From Pelagibius sp037652055 (GTDB taxonomy: Bacteria > Pseudomonadota > Alphaproteobacteria > Kiloniellales > Kiloniellaceae), in assembly GCF_037652055.1 (NCBI RefSeq), contig NZ_JBBKAH010000009.1, positions 1-64,000 on the forward strand: 64,000 nucleotides of DNA, written 5' to 3'. Each line of letters begins with the position of its first letter. Position 1 is the first letter of the stretch. A program made the position numbers and the translations under genes. Shown piece by piece: positions 1 through 8,830 of the stretch. The notes under the pieces were generated by a model. That model did not search any database. It saw only the letters and a program-made list of their open reading frames with translations, and had not been told where the DNA came from.

Positions 1-1
1 T

Positions 2-790
2 GCGCCAAAGCCCGCGGCCGCCGCGCCTGCGCCTGCGCCTGCGCCTGAAGCCGCACCGCCGCCAGCCGCCGAAGCGGCCGCCGGCGGCCGGGGCGCCGAC
101 AACATCCTGGAACTGACCAAGATGGTCGCCGAGGACGGCAGCATCGTCGACCTTGAGGCCCAGCCGGAAACCGCCGAGGAAGCCCCCGGGGACGCAGGCT
201 CCGAGGCGGCAAGCGACGAGGCGGCGGAAGCCGCCGGCGACGCCGCCGAAGCGGCCGAGGAGACCCCGGAGGAAGTGCCGGAGGCGGCCGCGGAAGAGGC
301 GGCCGTAGAGGTCGAGCCGGAATCAGAGCCCGAGCCGGAAGCAGAAGCAGCGGAAGAACCCGCTGAAGAGTCCGCCGACGCGGCGGATGACGTCGTCGCC
401 GAAGAGGCAGCCGCCGAGATGGCGGCGGCCGAGGATTCCGGGGCAGAAGACCTCGGCGCAGAAGACCTCGGCGCAGAGGACCTGGACGCCGGCGAGGCCG
501 CCACGGGCCAGACATTGGCGCCGGCCGGCGAGGACGACGGCAACGAGTACGTCTCGGCCGATACCTCCGCGCTGGCCACGGCTTCCCTCGCGGCGGTCAC
601 CAAGGCCGCCATGGCCAACCGCCAGGGCGGCGCTGTCGCCATCGGCGGCGGACGGACCCTGGAGGAGCTGGTGCGCGAGTCCCTGGCCCCCGAGCTGAAG
701 GGCTGGCTGGACGAGAACCTTCCCGACCTGGTCGAGCGCATCGTCCGCGAGGAGATCCGCAAGATGGTGCGTCGCGCCGAGGATCAGTAG
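2..790 (+). CDS. popZ: PopZ-like polar organizing protein (DUF2497), 5' end cut by window
   Basis: The frame is open from base 2, so the gene begins upstream of the window; 262 residues are visible. The order is a Pro/Ala-rich stretch, a short conserved segment (ILELTKMV, about residues 35-42), a long Glu/Asp/Ala-rich linker and a conserved helical C-terminus (LEELVRESL...GWLDENLP...VRRAEDQ). This architecture and the position just before valS are those of the alphaproteobacterial PopZ/DUF2497 family, which forms a polar hub that anchors centromeres and signalling proteins. The linker holds three 15-bp tandem repeats (440-484) encoding GAEDL, suggesting slippage-driven length change in the disordered region. 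Family assignment is fairly sure; a true hub role is inferred. Confidence 0.8.
   Translation, partial: APKPAAAAPAPAPAPEAAPPPAAEAAAGGRGADNILELTKMVAEDGSIVDLEAQPETAEEAPGDAGSEAASDEAAEAAGDAAEAAEETPEEVPEAAAEEAAVEVEPESEPEPEAEAAEEPAEESADAADDVVAEEAAAEMAAAEDSGAEDLGAEDLGAEDLDAGEAATGQTLAPAGEDDGNEYVSADTSALATASLAAVTKAAMANRQGGAVAIGGGRTLEELVRESLAPELKGWLDENLPDLVERIVREEIRKMVRRAEDQ
440..484 (+). repeat. Three 15-bp tandem repeats coding GAEDL
   Basis: Three consecutive 15-base units translate as GAEDL-GAEDL-GAEDL inside the acidic linker of the PopZ-like gene. The first two copies are almost identical in DNA, consistent with recent replication slippage in frame. Confidence 0.8.
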
Positions 791-830
791 GTTTCTCAAT
801 AAGATATTTCCTGTTGTTCAACCGTATTCT

Positions 831-1012
831 CACTTGTCACCCCGGACAAGTGAGCGCCAGCGAACGCGATCCGGGGACTACGGCAACGCCAAGCTCCCGT
901 ATTGCCGCGTAAAATGGCGGAATGCCCCGACCAGCCTATGGTGAGGTCGGAGCCCGGTCCGTCGGTGGTTCCCGGCTCGCGCTCGCTTAGCGCTCGCTTG
1001 GCCGGGATGACA
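831..1012. repeat. Intergenic bipartite repeat, family G (copy 1)
   Basis: This 342-base gap between the PopZ-like gene and valS is mostly filled by a repeat. It opens with gtcaccccggacaagtgagc and a nearby gatccgggg, and closes with cccggctcgcgctcg and gcttggccgggatgac. The same two ends occur at 5001-5173, in the gap before ilvD, with an unrelated middle. Each end is self-complementary, so the element can fold as two hairpins. No ORF-like content is seen in the gap. Confidence 0.75.
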
Positions 1013-1132
1013 GCCTGAGTGGGACGCCCGCCGCCCCGCCCTATGGCGCAAGCCAGCCCCATCTGCTAGACCCCTGCGCTGACGCGCGCTCGCGCGCCCC
1101 ATCACGGTGACAGTGCAAGAGGACGGCCAGCA

Positions 1133-3829
1133 ATGCTGGAGAAGACCTATTCGCCCGACGAGGTCGAGGCTCGGCAGTATTCCCGCTGGGAGGCCGCCGA
1201 TGCCTTCTCGGCCAAATTCGACGAGAGCAAAGAACCCTTCACCATCATGATCCCGCCGCCCAACGTCACGGGCAGCCTGCACATGGGTCATGCGCTGAAC
1301 AACACGATCCAGGACATCCTGTGCCGCTACCAGCGCATGCAGGGCCGCGACGTGCTGTGGCAGCCGGGCACCGACCATGCCGGCATCGCGACGCAGATGG
1401 TGGTCGAGCGCCAGCTGGCCGCGGAGGGCATCGAGCTGGACCGCGGCATGCCGCTGGCGCCGGGCAACACCCGCCAGATCGGCCGCGAGGAATTCATCGA
1501 GCGCGTCTGGAAGTGGCGCGCGCAGTCCGGCGGCACGATCCTGAAGCAGCTGCGCCGCCTGGGCGCCTCCTGCGACTGGCAGCGCGAGCGCTTCACCATG
1601 GACGAGGGCCTATCGCAGGCGGTGCTGAAGGTCTTCGTCCAGCTCTACCGCGAGAAGCTGATCTATCGCGACAAGCGGCTGGTGAACTGGGACCCGCGCT
1701 TCCACACCGCGATCTCCGACCTGGAGGTCGAGCAGAAGGAGACGGACGGCCACCTCTGGCACTTCAAGTATCCCATCGAAGGGGAAGAGGGCCGCTTCAT
1801 CACCGTGGCGACGACCCGCCCGGAGACCATGCTGGGCGACACCGCCGTGGCGGTGCATCCGGACGACGAACGCTACAAGGACCTGGTCGGCAAGTTCGCG
1901 GTGCTGCCGCTGGTCGGCCGGCGCATCCCCATCGTCGCCGACGACTACGCCGATCCCGAGCAGGGCTCCGGCGCGGTGAAGATCACCCCGGCGCACGACT
2001 TCAACGACTTCGAGGTCGGCAAGCGCCACGGCCTGGAGATGATCAACGTCTTCGACCGCGACGCCCACATGAACGACGCGGTGCCGCAAGACTATCGCGG
2101 CCTCGACCGCTTCGCGGCGCGCAAGCAGGTGGTCGCGGATATCGAGGCGCTGGGCCTCTTGGAGAAGATCGACCCGCACAGGCACACGGTGCCGCACGGC
2201 GACCGCTCCGGCGTGCCGATCGAGCCCTATCTGACCGACCAGTGGTACGTCGACGCGGCAACCCTCGCCAGGCCCGCCATCGCCGCGGTGGAAAGCGGCA
2301 AGACCGTCTTCGTGCCCAAGCAGTGGGAGAAGACCTATTACGAGTGGATGCGCAACATCCAGCCCTGGTGCATCTCGCGCCAGCTGTGGTGGGGCCATCA
2401 GGTGCCGGCGTGGTACGGGCCGGACGGCGCGGTCTTCGTCGCCCACGACGAGAGCGAGGCGGCAGAGCAGGCGAAGACGCACTACGGCAAGGCGGTGGAG
2501 CTCACCCGCGATCCCGACGTGCTGGACACCTGGTTCTCCTCGGCGCTGTGGCCCTTCTCGACGCTGGGCTGGCCGGAGGAGACGCCGGCGCTGAAGCGCT
2601 ATTACCCCGGCGACGTGCTGGTCACCGGCTTTGACATCATCTTCTTCTGGGTCGCCCGCATGATGATGGACGGCCTGCACTTCATGGACGGCGAGGTGCC
2701 CTTCCACACCGTCTACATCCACGCCCTGGTGCGCGACGAGAAGGGCCAGAAGATGTCGAAGTCCAAGGGCAACGTTTTGGATCCCCTGGACCTCATCGAT
2801 AAGTTCGGCGCCGACGCCGTGCGCTTCACCTTGACCGCGCTGGCCGCCCAGGGCCGCGACATCAAGCTGTCGGAGAGCCGCATCGAGGGCTACCGCAACT
2901 TCTGCACCAAGATCTGGAACGCGGCGCGCTTCTGCGAGATGAACGAGTGCCGCTACGAGCCCGGCTACGATCCCGCCGCCAATCAACAGCGGGTGAACCG
3001 CTGGATCGTCAGCCAGCTGGCCCAGACCGAGCCCAAGGTGCGCAAGGCTATCGAGGACTACCGCTTCAACGAGGCGGCCCAGGCGCTCTACCAGTTCATC
3101 TGGAACACCTACTGCGACTGGTACCTGGAATTCGCCAAGCCGCTGTTCCAGGGCGACGACGCGGCGGCCAAGGCGGAGACCCGCGCCACCGCGCTCTGGG
3201 TGCTGCACAAGGCGCTCTTCCTGCTGCACCCGATCATGCCGTTCCTCACCGAGGAGCTCTGGCAGCAGAGCGGCCCAGGTGAAGGGGGGGTCGGCGAGAA
3301 CCTGATGACGCTCTCCGACTGGCCCGCCTTCGATGCGGGCCTGATCGACGCCGAGGCCGATGCCAGCCTCGGCTGGGTGGTGCGCCTGATCAGCCAGATC
3401 CGCGCCGTGCGCTCGGAGATGAACGTGCCGCCGGGCGCCAAGATCGCCCTCATCGTGAACGACGCCTCCGCCGCATCGAAGGCGCGTTTCGCCGATCACG
3501 AGGCGCTCATCCGGACGCTGGCGCGCGTCGAGACCCTCGTCTTCGACCAGCCGGTGCCCAAGGGCTCGGTGCAGGACGTGCTGGACGAGTGCGCCCTGGT
3601 GCTGCCGCTGGCCGAGGTCATCGACCTCGCGCAGGAGCGCCAGCGCCTGCAGAAGGAGATGGACAAGCTGAACGGCGAGATCGTGAAGCTCGACAAGAAG
3701 CTCTCCAATGAGCAGTTCCTCGCCAAGGCGCCGGACGATGTGGTCGCCGAGCAGCGCGAGCGGCTCGCCGACAGCCGCCAGACCCTGTCGAAGCTGCAGA
3801 GTGCATTGGACCGGCTCGCTTCCGCATAA
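1133..3829 (+). CDS. valS: Valyl-tRNA synthetase
   Basis: Charges tRNA-Val with valine in the cytoplasm. The 898-residue length fits class Ia ValRS. The HIGH motif appears as HMGH (50-53), preceded by PPPNVTGSL, and KMSKS is at 540-544. The editing domain lies between them (TTRPETMLGDTAVAV near residue 226), and the C-terminus (about 835-898) is a charged coiled coil as in other ValRS. The start is an ATG preceded by an AGAGGA ribosome site. It follows the PopZ-like gene, a common alphaproteobacterial order, though a repeat separates them here. Confidence 0.98.
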   Translation: MLEKTYSPDEVEARQYSRWEAADAFSAKFDESKEPFTIMIPPPNVTGSLHMGHALNNTIQDILCRYQRMQGRDVLWQPGTDHAGIATQMVVERQLAAEGIELDRGMPLAPGNTRQIGREEFIERVWKWRAQSGGTILKQLRRLGASCDWQRERFTMDEGLSQAVLKVFVQLYREKLIYRDKRLVNWDPRFHTAISDLEVEQKETDGHLWHFKYPIEGEEGRFITVATTRPETMLGDTAVAVHPDDERYKDLVGKFAVLPLVGRRIPIVADDYADPEQGSGAVKITPAHDFNDFEVGKRHGLEMINVFDRDAHMNDAVPQDYRGLDRFAARKQVVADIEALGLLEKIDPHRHTVPHGDRSGVPIEPYLTDQWYVDAATLARPAIAAVESGKTVFVPKQWEKTYYEWMRNIQPWCISRQLWWGHQVPAWYGPDGAVFVAHDESEAAEQAKTHYGKAVELTRDPDVLDTWFSSALWPFSTLGWPEETPALKRYYPGDVLVTGFDIIFFWVARMMMDGLHFMDGEVPFHTVYIHALVRDEKGQKMSKSKGNVLDPLDLIDKFGADAVRFTLTALAAQGRDIKLSESRIEGYRNFCTKIWNAARFCEMNECRYEPGYDPAANQQRVNRWIVSQLAQTEPKVRKAIEDYRFNEAAQALYQFIWNTYCDWYLEFAKPLFQGDDAAAKAETRATALWVLHKALFLLHPIMPFLTEELWQQSGPGEGGVGENLMTLSDWPAFDAGLIDAEADASLGWVVRLISQIRAVRSEMNVPPGAKIALIVNDASAASKARFADHEALIRTLARVETLVFDQPVPKGSVQDVLDECALVLPLAEVIDLAQERQRLQKEMDKLNGEIVKLDKKLSNEQFLAKAPDDVVAEQRERLADSRQTLSKLQSALDRLASA

Positions 3830-3846
3830 GGCGGTGGATAGTCGTC

Positions 3847-4308
3847 GTGGAGAACGAAGTAAAACATCTTCAGATCAATGATTTGAAGATGTTTCTTCAT
3901 GGAATATGGCGGCTGGAGCGATCGCTCGACGATCGCCGCGCCGGCCAGCGCGGCAGTCTGAACGGGGAGGCGGTCTTCACGGAACAGGGCGGCGACCTGC
4001 TGTACCGGGAAGCGGGCCACCTCAGCATCGGCGGTCATGCCCATCCGGTCTACGAGGGACCCGCGCTGCAGTCCTACCGCTACGCCTTTCCCGCGTCGGC
4101 GCGCGCCGCGGTCCACTTCCGCGACGGCCGCTTCTTCCACGATCTCGACCTGACGGGCGGCGCCTGGGGCTGCGTGCATCTCTGCGGTCCCGACCGCTAC
4201 GAGGGCGCGTTCACGGTGCTGGATGCGGATACTTGGCGCGTTGTGTGGCGCGTCACCGGGCCGCGCAAGGACCTGATACTTGACAGCAGCTATCGCCGGG
4301 CGCTGTAA
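3847..4308 (+). CDS. DUF6314 family protein
   Basis: A protein of 153 residues if it starts at GTG 3847, or 139 if at ATG 3889 (residue 15). The body GIWRLERSLDDR, then GxAxF, YREAGHL, YRYAFP, FHDLDL and the C-terminal YxGxFTVL...WRVTGPRKD..L.S.Y pattern match the DUF6314 family, a small single-domain protein of unknown activity. The region between the two possible starts is occupied by a 33-bp AT-rich palindrome (3862-3894), which favours the ATG with the palindrome as a control site over its start. It lies 17 bases after valS, so it may be read from the valS transcript as well. Confidence 0.75.
   Translation: MENEVKHLQINDLKMFLHGIWRLERSLDDRRAGQRGSLNGEAVFTEQGGDLLYREAGHLSIGGHAHPVYEGPALQSYRYAFPASARAAVHFRDGRFFHDLDLTGGAWGCVHLCGPDRYEGAFTVLDADTWRVVWRVTGPRKDLILDSSYRRAL
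3862..3894. promoter_or_regulatory. 33-bp near-perfect palindrome over the DUF6314 start
   Basis: Left arm AAACATCTTCAGATCA (3862-3877), single central A (3878), right arm TGATTTGAAGATGTTT (3879-3894); 15 of 16 arm positions are complementary and the odd pair is G/T. It is strongly AT-rich against GC-rich surroundings and overlaps ATG 3889. Operator for a dimeric regulator, or an RNA hairpin acting as attenuator, are both possible; no regulator gene adjoins it. Confidence 0.7.
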
Positions 4309-4365
4309 GATGGGCTACAAACTTCGCGAGAATCCGACACTCGGCACGGAAGGGAACGGCACGAC

Positions 4366-4983
4366 ATGGCAATGACGGATACTGCAGTACGGCACGACAC
4401 CCTGGCGGCGGCCCTGTGGCCCAGCCACGGGAAGCTGGCGGAGATGAACGGCCTCGCGCGGGCGAGCCTGCTGGCGCTGGTCGGCTCGCTGCTGCTCTAC
4501 GCCTCGGCCAAGGTCCAGGTGCCCTTCTACCCGGTGCCGATCACCATGCAGACCTTCGCCGTGCTGGTCATCGGCATGGCCTACGGCTGGCGCCTGGGCG
4601 GCGCCACCGTGGCCTTCTACCTGGCCCAGGGCGCCGTCGGCCTGCCGGTTTTCGCCGGCACGCCGGAAAAGGGCCTGGGCCTCGCCTACATGGCCGGGCC
4701 GACCGGCGGCTACCTGCTGGGCTTCCTGCTGGCCGCCATCGCCGTCGGCTGGCTGGCCGAGCGCGGCTGGGACCGCAGCGTCCTGAAGACCCTCGCGGCC
4801 ATGGTGCTGGGCACGGCGATCATCTTCGCCCTGGGCGTGCTCTACCTCGGCGCCCTGATCGGCTGGGACAAGCCGGTGCTCGACTTCGGCCTCTATCCCT
4901 TCCTGCCGGGGGCGGTCTTCAAGATCGGCCTCGCCGCCGCGGTGCTGCCGCTGGCCTGGAAGGCGGTTTCCAAGCGCGGGTGA
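4366..4983 (+). CDS. bioY: BioY biotin transporter
   Basis: Membrane substrate-binding (S) component for biotin uptake. The 205-residue protein has five to six hydrophobic segments and the BioY hallmarks PFYPVPITMQTFAVL, VGLPVFAG and MAGPTGGYLLGFL, ending with a PGxxFKIGLAA helix. The ribosome site GGAAGGGA precedes the ATG. No BioM/BioN energy-coupling genes are nearby; solitary BioY is common in alphaproteobacteria and is thought to transport alone or with a shared ECF module. I saw no BioR-like operator upstream. It lies 57 bases after the DUF6314 gene. Confidence 0.95.
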   Translation: MAMTDTAVRHDTLAAALWPSHGKLAEMNGLARASLLALVGSLLLYASAKVQVPFYPVPITMQTFAVLVIGMAYGWRLGGATVAFYLAQGAVGLPVFAGTPEKGLGLAYMAGPTGGYLLGFLLAAIAVGWLAERGWDRSVLKTLAAMVLGTAIIFALGVLYLGALIGWDKPVLDFGLYPFLPGAVFKIGLAAAVLPLAWKAVSKRG

Positions 4984-5000
4984 TCGCTGCCGCCCGCCCC

Positions 5001-5173
5001 ATTTGTCACCCCGGACAAGTGAGCGTCAGCGAGCGCGATCCGGGGTCTACCGAAGGCGCGGGCTCCCAGCGTTGCTAGAGTTGCGGCTGTCAGCAACCGA
5101 TTAGTCGAGGCCGGACGCCTGGTCGTCCGGTGGATCCCGGCTCGCGCTCGCAAGCGCGCTTGGCCGGGATGAC
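5001..5173. repeat. Intergenic bipartite repeat, family G (copy 2)
   Basis: Second copy of the element at 831-1012. The ends gtcaccccggacaagtgagc and cttggccgggatgacg are nearly identical in both, and the middle (about 5050-5130) differs. It takes up about half of the 354-base gap between bioY and ilvD; the rest (5174-5337) holds the ilvD leader with a GAGAGGGAGA ribosome site. Confidence 0.75.
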
Positions 5174-5337
5174 GCGTTGGGAGGCGACTAGGGTAAGCGT
5201 GCATCTCGCGCTCCCGCGTCCCGGACAGCGCATAGCGGCATTCGCATTTCGCGGTGGTGGGGCCCGGTCCGGCCCGCTATTCTCCGCGCTAAATCACGAA
5301 AATCCTTGAGGGATCAAGAGAGGGAGACCGTCCGACC

Positions 5338-7077
5338 ATGCCGCTCGATTCCAAGCCCAACCCCACCTTCGACAAGTCCAAGCTGCCGAGCCGCTACGTC
5401 TCGGTCGGCCCGGAGAGCGCGCCGCATCGCTCCTATTATTACGCGATGGGCATGACGGAGGAGGAGATCGCCCAGCCCTTCGTCGGCGTGGCGACCTGCT
5501 GGAACGAGGCGGCGCCCTGCAACATCTCGCTGTCGCGCCAGGCCCAGTCTGTGAAGCGCGGCGTCAAAGCCGCCGCCGGCACCCCGCGCGAGTTCTGCAC
5601 GATCACGGTGACCGACGGCATCGCCATGGGCCACCAGGGCATGAAGTCCTCGCTGGTCAGCCGCGATCTCATCGCCGATTCCGTCGAACTGACCATGCGC
5701 GGCCACTGCTACGACGCGCTGGTCGGCTTGGCCGGCTGCGACAAGTCGCTGCCCGGCATGATGATGGCCATGGTGCGGCTCAACGTCCCCTCGGTCTTCA
5801 TGTACGGCGGCTCCATTCTGCCGGGCCGCCTGCACGGCAAGGACATCACCGTGCAGGACGTCTTCGAGGCCGTCGGCGCGCACTCCGCCGGCAAGATCAG
5901 CGACGAGGAACTGCACGCGGTGGAATGCGCGGCCTGTCCCTCCGCCGGCTCCTGCGGCGGCCAGTTCACCGCCAACACCATGGCCTGCGTGTCGGAGGCC
6001 ATCGGCCTCGCGCTGCCCGGCTCGGCCGGCGCGCCGGCGCCCTATGAATCGCGCGACGCCTATGCCGAGGCCTCGGGCCACGCCGTCATGCACGCGCTGG
6101 CGCAGGGCATCCGCCCGCGCGACATCGTCACCCGCAAGGCGCTGGAGAACGCCGCGCGCGTGGTCGCCTGCTCGGGCGGCTCGACCAACGCCGGCCTGCA
6201 CCTGCCGGCCATCGCGCACGAGTGCGGCATCGACTTCGACCTCCACGCGGTCACCGAGATTTTCCGCTCGACGCCCTACATCGCCGACCTGAAGCCGGGC
6301 GGCCGCTACGTCGCCAAGGATCTCTTCGAGATCGGCGGCGTGCAGGTCATCATGCGGGCGCTGCTGGACGGCGGCTACCTGCACGGCGACTGCATCACCG
6401 TGACCGGCAAGACCATCGCGGAGCAGCTGGAAGGCGTCACGCTGCCGAAGGACCAGGACGTCGTGCGCTCCTGCGCCGACCCGATCACGCCGACCGGCGG
6501 CGTCGTCGGCCTGAAAGGCAACCTGGCTCCCGAAGGCGCCATCGTGAAGGTGGCCGGCATGAAGAACCAGAAGTTCCGCGGCTCGGCCCGCGTCTTCGAC
6601 TGCGAGGAGGACGCCTTCAAGGCGGTCGAGAACCGCGACTACAAGGAAGGCGAGGTGATCGTCATCCGCTACGAAGGACCCAAGGGCGGCCCGGGCATGC
6701 GCGAAATGCTCTCCACCACCTCCGCGATCTACGGCCAGGGCATGGGCGACAAGGTCGCGCTCATCACCGACGGGCGCTTCTCCGGCGCCACGCGCGGTTT
6801 CTGCATCGGCCACGTCGGCCCGGAAGCGGCGGTTGGCGGTCCCATCGGCCTCTTGGAGGACGGCGACATCATCGTCATCGACGCCGTCGCCGGCACCATC
6901 GACGTCGAGCTCTCCGACGACGAACTCGCCAAGCGCAAGGCCAAGTGGCAGCCGCGCAAGCACGACTACCAGTCGGGCGCCATCTGGCGCTATGCCGCCA
7001 CCGTCGGCCCGGCCTACAAGGGTGCCGTGACCCATCCCGGCGCCGCGGCCGAGACCCATGTTTACGCCGACATTTAG
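5338..7077 (+). CDS. ilvD: Dihydroxy-acid dehydratase
   Basis: Fe-S dehydratase of valine, leucine and isoleucine synthesis; converts 2,3-dihydroxy acids to 2-keto acids. The 579 residues show the family motifs AAPCN (C61), GCDKS (C134) and CPSAGSCGGQFTANTM (C206), the three expected cluster ligands, and PxGGVVGLKGNLAPEG in the C-terminal half. Length is slightly above the 550-residue norm. It stands alone, not in an ilv cluster. ILVD/EDD members can also act on sugar acids, but the TANTM context and overall match favour IlvD. Confidence 0.93.
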   Translation: MPLDSKPNPTFDKSKLPSRYVSVGPESAPHRSYYYAMGMTEEEIAQPFVGVATCWNEAAPCNISLSRQAQSVKRGVKAAAGTPREFCTITVTDGIAMGHQGMKSSLVSRDLIADSVELTMRGHCYDALVGLAGCDKSLPGMMMAMVRLNVPSVFMYGGSILPGRLHGKDITVQDVFEAVGAHSAGKISDEELHAVECAACPSAGSCGGQFTANTMACVSEAIGLALPGSAGAPAPYESRDAYAEASGHAVMHALAQGIRPRDIVTRKALENAARVVACSGGSTNAGLHLPAIAHECGIDFDLHAVTEIFRSTPYIADLKPGGRYVAKDLFEIGGVQVIMRALLDGGYLHGDCITVTGKTIAEQLEGVTLPKDQDVVRSCADPITPTGGVVGLKGNLAPEGAIVKVAGMKNQKFRGSARVFDCEEDAFKAVENRDYKEGEVIVIRYEGPKGGPGMREMLSTTSAIYGQGMGDKVALITDGRFSGATRGFCIGHVGPEAAVGGPIGLLEDGDIIVIDAVAGTIDVELSDDELAKRKAKWQPRKHDYQSGAIWRYAATVGPAYKGAVTHPGAAAETHVYADI

Positions 7078-7115
7078 CGTCTACGCGGATATCTAGAAGC
7101 GAGGGACCGGCAGAC

Positions 7116-8639
7116 ATGGCCCGCATCGCCTTCGGCGGCTTCCAGCACGAGACCAACACCTTCGCGCCGTCGAAGGCGACCTACGACGACTTCCTGAAGC
7201 CGGGGGCCTGGCCGGGCCTCACGCGCGGCGCGGCGCTGTTCGATGCCATCGCCGGCATCAACATCCCGGTCGCCGGCTACGTCGAGGCGGCGAAGGCGCA
7301 GGGTCATGAGCTGCTGCCGCTGGTGTGGACCAACGCGACGCCTTCGGCCCAGGTGACCGAGGACGCCTACGAGCGCGTCGCGGCGATGCTGCTGGAAGAT
7401 CTCGCCAAGCTGGTCAGGCTGAAGGAACTCGATGCGCTCTATCTCGATCTGCACGGCGCCATGGTCGCCGAGCACGTCGATGACGGCGAGGGCGAGCTGC
7501 TGGCCCGCGTGCGCGATCTCGTCGGGCCGGACCTGCCGATCGCCGTCAGCCTGGACCTCCACGCCAACGTGACACAGCGGATGGTCGATCTCTCCGACTA
7601 TCTCGACATCTACCGCACCTATCCGCACGTCGACATGGCGGCGACCGGCCGCCGCGTCGCGGTGCAGCTGGACGCGCTGCTGAAGGGCGAGGGCGGCCGC
7701 TTCAAGGCGTTCCGGCAGATGCCCTTCATGATCCCGCTGACCAGCGGCTGCACCTACGAGGGGCCGGCCAAGGAGGTCTACCGCGAGGTGAAGCTGCTGG
7801 CGCAGGAGCCGGGTGTCGCCGGGGTCTCCTTCGCCTGCGGCTTCTGCCCGGCCGACTTCCCCGGCGCCGGCGCCTCGCTGGTCGCCTACGCGACCTCGCA
7901 GGCCGCCGCCGATGCTGCCGCCGACAACCTCTTCGAAGCCGCCCTGGAGCGCGAGTCGGGCTTCGCGCTGGAGGCGCTGCAGCCGACCGAGGCGGTGCGC
8001 GAGGCGATGCGGATCGCGGCCCATGCCGACAAGCCGGTGGTGCTGGCCGATGCGCAGGACAACCCCGGCGGCGGCGGCAATGCCGACACCACCGGCCTGC
8101 TGCGGGCGCTCATCTCCGAGCGCGCCGAGGGCGCCGTGCTGGCCAACCTCTACGATCCGGCGGCGGCCGAGGCGGCCCATGCGGCGGGCGAAGGGGCGGA
8201 GATCACCCTGGCCCTCGGCGGCCGCTCGCGGGTGCCGGGCGACGCGCCCTACGAGGCGACCTTCACGGTGGTGCGTCTCGGCGACGGCCAGTGCACCGGC
8301 ACCGGACCGTTCTACAAGGGCGCCCACATGAAGCTGGGCAAGACCGCCCTGCTGCAGAAGGACGGCGTGCAGGTCGCCGTCGCCTCGGCCAAGGTGCAGC
8401 TGGCCGACCAGGCGATGCTGCGCCACCTGGGCGTCGAGCCGAGCGCCCAGAAGATCCTGGCGCTGAAATCCTCGGTCCACTTCCGCGCCGACTTCCAGCC
8501 CATCGCCGAGGCGGTGCTGGTGGTGGTGTCGCCGGGCCCCGTGGTGCTCGACAATCGCGAGCTGCCGTTCCGCCGCCTGCGCCCCGGCCTGCGCATCATG
8601 CCGGGCGGCCCGGTGTTCCAGCCGGTCGCCGCAGAGTAG
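7116..8639 (+). CDS. MlrC-like M81 metallopeptidase
   Basis: A 507-residue protein of the microcystin LR degradation MlrC (M81) family. It begins MARIAFGGFQHETNTF, the family's standard N-terminus, and carries DLHGAMV, LDLHANVT, YRTYPHVDM and DNPGGGGNADTT, which hold the predicted zinc ligands. The start ATG at 7116 follows GAAGCGAGGG; the frame is open further upstream only by chance overlap with ilvD. Most family members outside microcystin degraders have unknown substrates, probably cyclic or modified peptides, so a toxin-degrading role should not be assumed. It follows ilvD by 38 bases. Confidence 0.9.
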   Translation: MARIAFGGFQHETNTFAPSKATYDDFLKPGAWPGLTRGAALFDAIAGINIPVAGYVEAAKAQGHELLPLVWTNATPSAQVTEDAYERVAAMLLEDLAKLVRLKELDALYLDLHGAMVAEHVDDGEGELLARVRDLVGPDLPIAVSLDLHANVTQRMVDLSDYLDIYRTYPHVDMAATGRRVAVQLDALLKGEGGRFKAFRQMPFMIPLTSGCTYEGPAKEVYREVKLLAQEPGVAGVSFACGFCPADFPGAGASLVAYATSQAAADAAADNLFEAALERESGFALEALQPTEAVREAMRIAAHADKPVVLADAQDNPGGGGNADTTGLLRALISERAEGAVLANLYDPAAAEAAHAAGEGAEITLALGGRSRVPGDAPYEATFTVVRLGDGQCTGTGPFYKGAHMKLGKTALLQKDGVQVAVASAKVQLADQAMLRHLGVEPSAQKILALKSSVHFRADFQPIAEAVLVVVSPGPVVLDNRELPFRRLRPGLRIMPGGPVFQPVAAE

Positions 8640-8830
8640 CGCCAAAGCCCTGAGTTTCCTGGACTTTCCGCGGGATTTCTCGCCTTTTCGGCGATTTGTG
8701 CTCTTCGCCACTTGTTAACGGAGCGGCGCAATACTCGCGATGCGGAGTGCTTTCCTGGGCCGTGCTCTGCGCGCGGCGCCGGGACGGCAGGTGGGGGTCC
8801 CTTGCGAGGGACGAGCAGGGCAGTGGTGCG

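Noticed and set aside
1610..3499. Very long minus-strand open frame opposite valS, and similar ones opposite ilvD, argS, mlrC-like, RND, uvrA, kinase and gyrA genes
   Set aside because: They are antisense shadows caused by high GC and third-position bias; their translations are His/Val/Gly/Arg-rich without domain patterns, while the plus or opposite frames hold clear conserved proteins.
4309..4365. BioR operator before bioY
   Set aside because: No TTAT...ATAA palindrome is present in this short gap.
7116..8639. Microcystin degradation pathway
   Set aside because: Only an MlrC-family homologue is present, without mlrA, mlrB or mlrD, and the family is widespread in non-degraders.
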